DNA of 45,824 nt from Symbiodinium natans (taxonomy: Eukaryota; Sar; Dinophyceae; Suessiales; Symbiodiniaceae). The position numbers were made by a program, and so were the translations under genes. The notes under the pieces are model-generated. The model was given only the letters and a program-made list of their open reading frames with translations, was not told the DNA's origin and did not search any database. This document shows positions 31,375 through 40,600 of the stretch, piece by piece (position 1 is the stretch's first letter; each line of letters begins with the position of its first letter). Where the stretch lies: NCBI GenBank assembly GCA_905221605.1, contig CAJNDS010000814.1, positions 20,001 to 65,824 on the forward strand. The letters run 5' to 3'.

Positions 31375-34300
31375 GTGGACGGGAAGGAGTTCTTCGACCC
31401 TTATGGAGATGACATCGGCTGGCACGTCCTGGAGATTATCATGGTCACGGCAGGTGCGTTCAGCTCGTTGCCCCCCATCTAGCTCAACTTGCCCTAAGCT
31501 ATGAGTTGCAATCTTTGCCTCTATTGTACATACAGCATGCGCCGTGGACTGATCAGGGGCCTAGGACCCTAAACCCCAAACCCTAAACCCTAAACCCTAT
31601 ACCCTATAAACCCTAAACCCTAACACCCTATAAACCCTAAACCCTAACACCCTAACCGGCCAGGGCTTGTAGGGTTTAGATTGCCAGCGGCCCAGGGACT
31701 GGAGTTATCGCCTTACTAGTCGGAGTCGAGAGGAGTACGAAAACCCCAAATCGCTAAACCCTAAACCCTAAACCCTAAACCCTAAAACCCTAAACCCTAA
31801 ACCCTAAACCCTAAACCCTAAACCCTAAACCCTAAGTGATGTGGATCTTGGCTCGTTCTCTTTCGGCTCCCGTGTCGTGCATGCCCCAACCCCCCCCCCT
31901 CCCCCCCCTGCCCCACCCGTAAGTATAGGTAATATTCATAGGTCGGAACCGAACTTCCCCCCCCCCCCAACCAAAACCGCACGTCTTGGTGGCGTTCGTA
32001 AAAAACATGCTTCGACACTGTCAAACCAAAGTGAACGCAGAAGTGGTGGTCCTGGGTTTAGGTTTAGGGTTCAGGGCCAACCCTAAACCCTAGCGGAAGC
32101 GCTTTGAACTCTGAGCCCCGATGAGAGCCTGAAGCCCGAAATCAACCCAAAAAACCGAAGTCCTCAGCCTCAGCTCCAACCTAAACCCTAAACCCTGAAC
32201 CGCAAGCCTAATCTCTAATCCCCAAACCACCCGGCTTCAAGTTGAAAAGAGGCATTGCCGAGTTCATCGTGGACTGTGCTGGCTTTTCAGGACTCTGGCT
32301 TTGAGGTTTTAGGGTTAGGGTTTGGGGTTTAGGGCTTAGGGGCTTTAGGGTTTATAGGGTTTCGGGCTTAGGGTTTAGGATTTAGGGTTTAGGGTTTAGA
32401 GTTTAGGGACACCGAGCACTCCATAGCCCAAGCCGGGTGGTTCAGGGGCCGATTGAAACTAAATGGCTATGTAGGTGAGTATAGGTTTATTATTTCACGG
32501 GGAGGGCGAGAAGATTGGTAGTTCATTGGGCTCCCATATGGGCTTTCCCCTTTTATACCCAAATAGAATAAACACTAAACCCTACACTCTAATCCTTAAA
32601 CCCCCAAATAAGATCCCCATCTTGGGAAAAGCGGTATGAGTTTTAGGACCGCGGGTCAATTTGTGTTGAGGTTTGCGGGCTTACGGGCATGGGGCTTTCG
32701 AGGTGTGTCAGGTGCAGGCAGCTTTAGGGTTTAGGGTTTAGGGTTTAGGGTTTAGGGTTTAGGGTTTAGGGTTTAGGGTTTAGGGTTCAGGGTTCAGGGT
32801 TTAGGGTTTAGGGTTTGGGGTTTACGATTAAGGGTTAGCAAGCGATTACATAGAAGAGCTTTGCTTCATTGACATCAAGGCAAACCACCGCCTCACCTCT
32901 CGAGCACAGGACAGGCAAGCTTCCTGGTAGTCATCCGAATCGGGCGGGCTGCCCGCCTGCTGCGCATCCACCGCGTGCTCCAGAAGGTCCCCGCCCGGAG
33001 CTCAGGTTTTGACGCGCTTTCGGGTGGTTTAGGGTTCAGGGTTCAGGGTTTAGGGTTTGGGGTTTTGAGGGTTTTAGGGTTGATGGCTTAGGGATTCTAG
33101 GGGTTTAGGGTTTCAAGGGTTTGGGGGTTTAGGGTTTAGGGTTTCAGGGGCTTAGGGTTTTAGGGTTTGGGGTTTGCGGTTTACGTACCTCTTAACCTCG
33201 AACCCCTACCTGAATCCTTATCCCCACTCCCTTCGATTCACTGACTTCTACCCAGGAGGGGTGTTTAGGATCTAGGCCATACACCCTAAACCCTAAACCC
33301 TAAACCCCAAACCCTAAACCCTAAACCCTAAACCCTAAACCCTAAACCCTAAACCCGCTCAGACTCCTTGGTCAACCCTGAGGAATGCCAAGCCCCAAAA
33401 GGTCTGCTCCTTCCGTGTCGCCAGCTCGGGGGCGCGCTTTTCCTTGGAACCCTAAGACCTAAACCCGCGACCCTAAACCCCAACCCCTAAACCCCAAGAC
33501 CCTAAACCCTAAACCCAAACAAGCAGGCCCTACCCGAGGCCCCCTAAACTCTGGATGTTTCTGAAGCAAAACCTTCAACCCAGGGAGCAACAGCCCACCG
33601 CCTTGCTTCACTGAAGGCGCTGCGCATGATCTACCACTCCATGCTGGCAACGACCCGCTCGCTGTTTTGGGCCATTGCCATGCTGCGCCCCCCTCGGCAC
33701 GAAGACGTCCTTGCAGTGGATGTTTGGTATATAGGGGGTCTCCAAAAACAGGGGTTCCCCCCCCCCCCCCCCCCCCGCCCAAACCCTAAACCCTAAACCA
33801 GTTTATGCCCCAATTGAGCAGCGTTTTTTTTCTACGAGCAAGGCTACGTAGAGACGCGATCATTGAAAGTCGGCCGCGTAGCATTTTGCCTGCAGGGCGT
33901 AGGTTTGCGTAGGGTCCGCGTAGGCAAGTCTATGCAGTATGGGCGCGTAGGTCAGCGTAGCTTGTCTATGCTTGCCGCGTAGGTCCGCGTAGGCACACGT
34001 CAACAACATACTCCGCGCGTAGGCCGCGCGCCTACTAAACATGAGCTGACGCGTAGGCCCGCGTAGGATACCCATGCCATTACAACACCCCACACAATGA
34101 AAAAAACAAATGCTCAATTGGAGCATAGTCCCGTGTAGCAGGGGGCCCGAAAAGGGGGACCCTGTTTTTTTTTGGAAACCACCGTGTTCTCCTGTTGAGG
34201 AATATGTTCCAGATGGTCTATGTCTCCCACCTGTGAACCCTTAACCACCGCAAAACCTTAACCTCCTAAATCCTAAACCCATATCAAGAGTATACCTAAA

Positions 34301-36257
34301 GGTTTCCCCTTAATGTACTCCTAATATGGCCCTTATACTACCTTTAGGAACCTTAAACAGGGTCCCCAAAGTATAGGGCTTGAGGCGACTCCTGTGTTCG
34401 GAGTCCAAGCCCTTCGGGGTCTTTCGAGAGGGTTTGGGGCTTGGGTGCACCTTGAAGATGTAGCCCTTTCAGCCTCCCTAAGCCCTAAAGTCGAAACCTT
34501 AAACCCTAAACCCTAAACCCTAAACCCTAAACCCTAAACCCTAAACCCCAAACCCTAAACCCTAAACCCTAAACCCTAAGTGCCTCCTCGCACCTCTTGA
34601 AGCTCTGGCCGGCGATGGTTGTGAACTATAAGCTCTCAACTATAAAGCCCCATGCGGTTTAGGGTCTAGGGTTTCGGGTTTAGGGTTTAGGGTTTAGGGT
34701 TTAGGGTTTGGGCGGGTAGGGAGGCCCAAATAAAGTCTTGCTGTGGCAAAGGTCCATCGTCATCTACTGCTTCGCCATTGTCTTCCAGCAGGTTGCGACA
34801 CGGGTTTAGGGTTGCAGGTTGCATGCACATGCAGCCCGAAGCCGTAAACTGTAGCCAAACTCTACAAACCTTAAAATGGACGGTGATGTGTTGTGTTGCT
34901 TCCGTTAGCGGCAAGACTCAAGATAATCAACCAGTCATCAAGTTGTACATGACCACGGTCACCTGCGACTTCGTTTTCGTTGCCCCTAGCCCCATTTGCG
35001 GCTCATAGGATTCAGAATTCAGGGTTTAGGGTTTAAACCCTAAACCCCAAACCCTAAACCCTAAACCCTAAACCCTAAACCCTAAACCCTAAACCCTAGG
35101 TAGTGTAGACCCAAAACCCTGAACCCTGCAGAGTATGTCTGCTAGGATGCCCCGTAATACCCTTGCTCCCTTTTTCCGGGCCAGTGTCCATGCTGCGTCT
35201 CATCAAACCCACAGCCTAAACCCAACCGTAACCCTAAGGGTCCATGTACCTTATTATTATATACTTGGGCCCAAAGTCCCTATATAGGAAGTACTTTAAG
35301 GCCCAAGTGTTCCCTATTTAGGTACACGGACCCTTAGGGGTAAGTGAATCCCATCATTTAGGGAGAAGCAAAGGGCTTATTTTTCATTCTCAGGTTGCGG
35401 GGAACGCCTAAGCCCTAAGGACCCTAGCTAAGGAACCCTCGCAAGAAAACTACACAAACCCTTCAAAAAGCAAGAACATCCCGAATAACCCCTGAGCAAG
35501 CCCTAAACCCTAAACTAAACCCTAAACCCTAAACCTAGACCCTAGACCCTAGACCCTAGACCCTAGACCCTAGACCCTAAACCCTAAACCCTAAACCCTA
35601 AACCCTAAACCCTAAACCCTAAACCCTAAACCCTAAACCCTAAACCCTAACGAAACAGCCTTCAGGCTGTCAACGACTACACCCTGGGACTCCCAGCCGC
35701 CGACACACCGGCCATCCTCGGCACCTTCTTCCCATCCATCCTGCACGCCCAGCTGAATTAAGCGGTTTAGGGTTGAGGGTTTAGGGTTTAGGGGTTAGGG
35801 GTTTAGGGTTTAGGGTTCAGGGTCTAGGGTCTAAGGTCTAGGGTCCAGGGTCTAGGGTCTAGGGTTTAGGGCTGAGGCCGTCCATGGTTACGGTGTTAGG
35901 CGGTTCAGGGTTCGCCAAGCCCGAGTCCGAAACCCTTTAACCCTAACAACCCACAAACTTTTGCCCGTTCAATGTTACGGGGCGGGGTTGTTGGTTCAGA
36001 TCATGCAGAGAAAGATTTAGGGCATGTTCTTAAGCAGGCTGCCAACTATTCCTAAACCCTGAAGCCTGAACCCTAAACCCTAAACCCTAAACCCTAAACC
36101 CTAAACCCTAAACCCTAAACCCTAAACCCTAAACCCTAAACCCTAAACCCTAAACCCTAAACCCTAAACCCTAAACCCTAAACCTGACCTTGAAGCCCTG
36201 AGCAGCTCTTGGCATCATCCAGGCGCACAGCGCTGACGCTGATGCAAGCCTGCACAG
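31375..36257 (+). CDS. Voltage-gated cation channel, S3 to pore region (partial, multi-exon)
   Basis: Six small exons join in phase: 31375-31453 (S3: FFDPYGDDIGWHVLEIIMV), 32910-32986 (S4: VVIRIGRAARLLRIHRVLQK, arginines at three-residue spacing), 33584-33684 (S4-S5 linker and S5 start: LASLKALRMIYHSML, SLFWAIAML), 34752-34791 (rest of S5: SIVIYCFAIVFQQ), 35666-35751 (AVNDYTLG... ILGTFFPSILHAQ), 36223-36257 (pore helix: RTALTLMQACTG). Donors are GT, GT, GC, GT, GC, then GT; every acceptor is AG followed by G. The segment order and the S4 charge pattern match one repeat of a Cav/Nav-like or single-domain protist channel. The protein would sit in a membrane. Selectivity cannot be read because the exon after the pore helix, and S6, were not found. 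Exon 27962-28026 may hold S1. Exact exon edges are inferred. Confidence 0.72.
33804..34127. mobile_element. Inverted-repeat element in the channel S5 intron, filled with GCGTAGG words
   Basis: Ends TATGCCCCAATTGAGCA and TGCTCAATTGGAGCATA are inverted repeats with one mismatch. The interior, about 33898-34070, repeats GCGTAGG and CCGCGTAGG many times with different spacing. It lies wholly within the intron 33685-34751. Confidence 0.7.
35022..35047. repeat. Perfect palindromic junction of opposite telomere-like repeats
   Basis: GGGTTTAGGGTTT meets AAACCCTAAACCC with no spacer. The axis is between 35034 and 35035. Confidence 0.95.
35142..35412. mobile_element. Diverged introner-like element with a nested inverted-repeat element
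   Basis: It begins CTAGGATGCCCCGTAATACC and ends CAGGTTGCGGGGAACGCCTAAG. No clean flanking duplication remains. A second element with ends TAAGGGTCCATGTACC / GGTACACGGACCCTTA lies inside at about 35237-35337. The whole is within a channel intron. Confidence 0.6.
35506..35650 (-). repeat. CCCTAGA block then CCCTAAA array, end of a channel intron
   Basis: Six or seven CCCTAGA units are followed by about ten CCCTAAA units, ending 15 bp before the acceptor of exon 35666. Confidence 0.93.
36062..36183 (-). repeat. CCCTAAA array at the 3' part of a channel intron
   Basis: About seventeen perfect units lie 40 bp upstream of the pore-helix exon. The same intron begins with TTTAGGG units at 35765, so the intron RNA could fold back. 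Confidence 0.94.
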
Positions 36258-37409
36258 GTCCGGGCTTCACAGGTTTAGGGTTTAGGGTTTAGGGTTCAGG
36301 GTTTAGGGTTTAGGGTCTAGGGTCTAGGGTTTAGGGTTTAGGGTTTAGGGTGTGGGGTTTCGGGTTTAGGGTTTAGGGTGTTGGGTTTATTACTGCTATT
36401 GGCCCTAGACCCAAGCCCATGCCTGCTACTGTGATTACTAGCATATTGTATTAGCTGTTGTTGTGGTGATCGTACTTACGGCTACTATACTTAGACGTAG
36501 TATCGGGAACACGCTTTCCATCAGGTTTTAAACATCATGGCTACCGTGCATCCGTACAAGGAATTTCCTATTCATTCGTATGTACCCTAAGCCTAAACCC
36601 AGAAGTCCAAACCTGAAACCTTTAGCCTCAAGCCTTAAACCTCAACCCTTAAGCGCGTCTCGCATGGTGCTCAAGCGAAAGAGGCGGTTTGTAGAGCGAC
36701 GAACGTCGCACCACTCTTTCTTGGCTTCGGAACCCTAAACCCTAATCCCTAACCCTAAACCTTAAACCCTAAACCCTAAACCCAAAACCCAAAACCCCAA
36801 GCCCTACACGCCAAGAGGGGCCAAGTTTAGGGCGGTGAATGGCTACAGGGGCCATGGCTCAACGCCACAGACCTGTGCTGACCAGGCCGGCCAATGCACC
36901 CCTAAATCCTGCTTGAACCCTATACCCCAAACCCTAACCCCTAAGCCCTAAAGCCTAAACCCTAAACCCTAAACCCCTAAACCCCTAAACCCCTAACCCC
37001 TAAACCCTAAAGCCTACACCTTCCTGAGCCCTAAGACTTGGGCGTTGAGAAGCAGCAACGAGCACTGCGTGTTTTATTCAGCCTGCCGGGAGGCAGACGA
37101 TAGGGTCGGAAGAATTCTTAATAGTATTTCCTCATGGTTCGTTTATAAATTCTACCATACATACCCCCCCCCCCCCCCCCCAAAAAAAAAAAAAAAAAAA
37201 AAAGAAACCTATTCTACTTAAGGCGCAAGGCGGGGCCTCCCCGGGTTCTCCGCCGCCTTGGGGGCGTAGGCGCATTGCAATCTCAGGAAGTTGAGGGTTT
37301 AGGGGTTAGGGGTTTAGGGTTTAGGGTTTAGGGCTTAGGGCTTAGGGCTTAGGGTTTAGGGTTTAGGGTTTAGGGTCTAGGGTCTAGGGTCTAGGGTCTA
37401 GGGTCTAGG
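36258..37409. other. Region between channel pore exon and methyltransferase gene
   Basis: TTTAGGG and CCCTAAA blocks, a C-run followed by an A-run at about 37165-37203, and a single copy related to the 60-bp repeat. At about 36850-36875 the frame GPWLNATDL resembles a post-pore sequence, but its phase does not fit the pore exon, so it was not called. Confidence 0.5.
37283..37409 (+). repeat. TTTAGGG array ending in TCTAGGG units, upstream of the methyltransferase gene
   Basis: TTTAGGG, then CTTAGGG x3, TTTAGGG x3 and TCTAGGG x6 in uniform blocks. It ends directly before ATG 37410. Any promoter or spliced-leader acceptor must lie in or after this tract. Confidence 0.93.
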
Positions 37410-37649
37410 GTGCACGGAGGCCTACCCTATACTGGAGCTAGTGGAACGGCAGAGGAAGCTTCTGCATTTAGAGCTGGTAGGTGTCATCTTCTGTTTTCGC
37501 ACCTGGAAAAAAGGGAGGAAAGCGTAGCCACAAAGTTGACATGCTTCTTCATGCCAGACCGAAACCTCTGCCACGGGGCCCAAGAAGTCTCTTTAGCTCC
37601 TTTTGCTGTTGCTTCCACATGTGTTCATCCGCTGGTCGCACCTTCTTCC

Positions 37650-40600
37650 ATGAAGGGACTCGGGGAGCCCATCGAAGACGCGGACTTCGAGGTCACCTTG
37701 CGCCGCGAGGGCGCGTTTGAGAGGGAGGTGCAGAGGATCCGATGCCTTCCGCTCTACGAACACCTGAGGCCTGAAGCTCTCCGGTGCTTTGGGGCGGCTC
37801 TGAAGGCCCGGGAGGTGGATGAGAGCACCGTGGTCTTGCGCTGGAGGGATCAGGATGGCCTTCAGTTCACCATCCATGGTCAAGAGGATCTTCTTCAGGC
37901 CATGAAGGATTCGGTGGACGACCGCGGGGTGGTTCACCTCGACTTCCTCCTGCAGGTGAAGCCTGCGAGCCGCGAGCAGCGCACCTGAGTCATAGTTGGG
38001 GTACCATTTTACATGTTTAAGGGTACTTAAGCCCAATAAGGAATACACATTTATATTCTTAATATCATCCCAACCATGAAACAATAGGCACGTGCCGGAC
38101 CTGCGCCGTGCTCTTCACCTCGCGCAACCAGCTCTTCCAACACTTGAAGGAGAGTGGGCACGACGGCACCAGCGACTCCGTAGGCTCTTTGGGACACTTA
38201 TGTGTTTTCCCTTATTGGGTTGAAGAGGATTCTATTTTAGGAATATCACTTATGACTTATGTGTTTTCCCTTATGGGTTGAAGAGGATTACATTTTAGGA
38301 ATGTTTTTTCGGTTAGTTGAAAGCGCCATCAGAGGCGATCATGAGCCAGCAGAAGCGCCAGCAATGGCAGAGCCTGACCAGAAAGAGGCGCCAGAGGCAC
38401 CTCCGGCCGGGTTCGGAAACCAAGCCCTGTTCCTTGGGGAACACATGAGCCCTAGAAGGGTTTAGGGTTTAGGGTTTAGGGTCCATATGCCTTCCTTGGG
38501 ATTATAGCAGCAATGGGGTACATCTTCCCAACGACAGGGCTCACTTGCTTTCCAAGGTTCTCCTACTATGCGCGCCAGCAGATCGCGCCGAAGGAAGTGT
38601 GGGACCAGGCTTATGAGGCCTTGAAGCAGCCCCTTCCGCTGGTGGCTTGGGAGCCCAGTGGTAGCCTTCTTGCTCCTTTTTGGGAGGGTTCAAGGTTCCC
38701 TTATGAAGTATAACACCAAGCCCAAAAAAAGGCCACAGTACCATGGGGTTCAGGGTTCCCTTATGAAGTAACAACCACCCCCAAAAAACGGGCACAGTAC
38801 CCCTACTCCAATATGGCCAGTGGTGCCATGTTTGCCCAAAGCAACAAGTACCCTTACTCTAATATGGGCACAATGGGGCTACCGAGGTGGTGCGCATCTC
38901 GAGCTCCAGTGTGGGCAGCGTCGTGGAGTCGAAGTTGCTGGAGATGACGGAAGCGCAAGCTCTGCCACTCCTCTCACACTGCTGGGTGCTGCCATCTCCC
39001 CTAGACACCGAGGCAGGCGCCTTCCTTGCGGCTGCTCAAGAAGTCGGCGCGCTCCACCGCCAGGAGTGGGCCAGCACACTCCCGGTCCTGGCCCTCGATG
39101 TGGGCGGCGAGGACTGCGTGCTGGACCTCTGCGCCTCACCGGGCTCCAAGACTCTGCAGATCTTGGACATCATGACAAGAGAGGCTTGGCAGCCCGGTGG
39201 TACCCTTTCTTCCCTTCTTTTTTAGGTTCAAGGTTCCCTTATATAGGTAACCAACCCCCAAAAAAGGGTACCCTATTTACAGGAGATGGCTACCAAGGAG
39301 GCGGTTGAAAAAGGCAAGGGGGGAGGTCTCCTGGTTGCGAATGACTACTCGCGTCCCCGCGCGGTGGTGGTGGCCCAGCGCTGCAGACGGCAAGGAAAGC
39401 AGAGCCTCCTGGTCACAAACTGCGATGGACGGAAGTTTCCCTCCCTTCGGCGCCGGAATGGCTACAAGATCAAGTTCCAGAAAGTCTTGGTTGATGCGCC
39501 CTGCTCTGGGGATGGGACGCTGCGGAAGAATCCGGGAAACTGGCGGGCGTGGTGCGTGGGCGAAGCGCTGACCCTGCACACACTCCAGCTAGGCCCGGGG
39601 AGGTTTAGGGTTTAGGGTTTAGGGTTTAGGGTTTAGGGTTTACGGTTTAGAGTTTAGGGTTTAGGGTTTGTGGAGAATAAGGTCCCCTTACAGTAACTCT
39701 CCGGCCCAGAGAAGTCTAGGCCCTTATTCCCTTTTTCCGGGGTTCAGGTGTGAAAAGGGTCCAGGTTCCCCTTTAAAAGCCCCCGAAAAGGGGCACCCTG
39801 TGTATTCCTAGGAATTCCTCTTGGGTGAAAGATTTTTGGCAACCCGCAGGCCTGCTTCGCCGAGGCTTCGAATGCCTCGAAGCAGGCGGGCGCCTCGTCT
39901 ACTCCACCTGCTCGTTGAACCCAGCACCTTGGGAACCAAAATAGACCTTGAAATTGGGCTACTATCATGCTACTCGTACCTCAAAATTGGGAGCACATAC
40001 CCTACACTATAGAACCCCATTTGGGTTCGTGTGTGGTTGTTTGTTTCTGCATGCGACAACCTGAAACCCGAAACCCTAAACCCTAAACCCTAAGCCCTAA
40101 GCCCTAAACCCTAAACCCCAAACCCTAAACCCTAAACCCTAAACCCTAAACCCTAAACCCTAAACACAACATAAACCTCTTGATCCTACAGTCTCCAAGG
40201 TAGAGGATGAGGCCGTCGTCGCCGCGCTGCTGAGCGAATTCCCGAGTGCAGCTGTCGAGTCATGGGCTGCGGCTTCGTAGCCCAGTGGTACTTTTTTTGG
40301 GTTTAGGGTTTAGGGTTTGGGGTTTAGGGTTTAGGGTTTAAGGTTTGGGGTTTGGGGTTTAGGGTTTAGAGTTTAGGGTTTAGGGTTTAGGGTTCCCTTA
40401 TACAGTAAACAACCCCAAGAAAGGGTACCCCTATTTTAACATGGTTGCTGGGCTACCAAGGCGGAAGGGCCCGAATTCCAGGAAGGGCTGCAGACCTGGA
40501 AGGTGCCAGATATGCACTTTGAGAGACGTGGTAGCCCAGTGGTACCCTCTTTTGCCTTTTCCTTTTTTTTTGTTTTTTTTTTTTTGGGGGGGGGGGGGGG

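Noticed and set aside
32229-32470. Exons between channel S3 and S4 (KLKRGIAEFIVDCAGF and TEHSIAQAGWFRG)
   Set aside because: S3 (31453) and S4 (32910) join directly in phase, so these open stretches are more likely intronic.
33898-34070. CRISPR-like array of GCGTAGG words
   Set aside because: The words are 7-9 bp with irregular spacing, no longer repeat and no spacer regularity, in a eukaryotic intron.
36849-36875. Exon GPWLNATDL just after the pore helix
   Set aside because: The sequence would suit the position, but the phase after exon 36257 does not fit and a TGA follows.
38879-39139. Arginine/proline-rich minus-strand frame
   Set aside because: It is the antisense shadow of the GC-rich methyltransferase exon 38887-39180.
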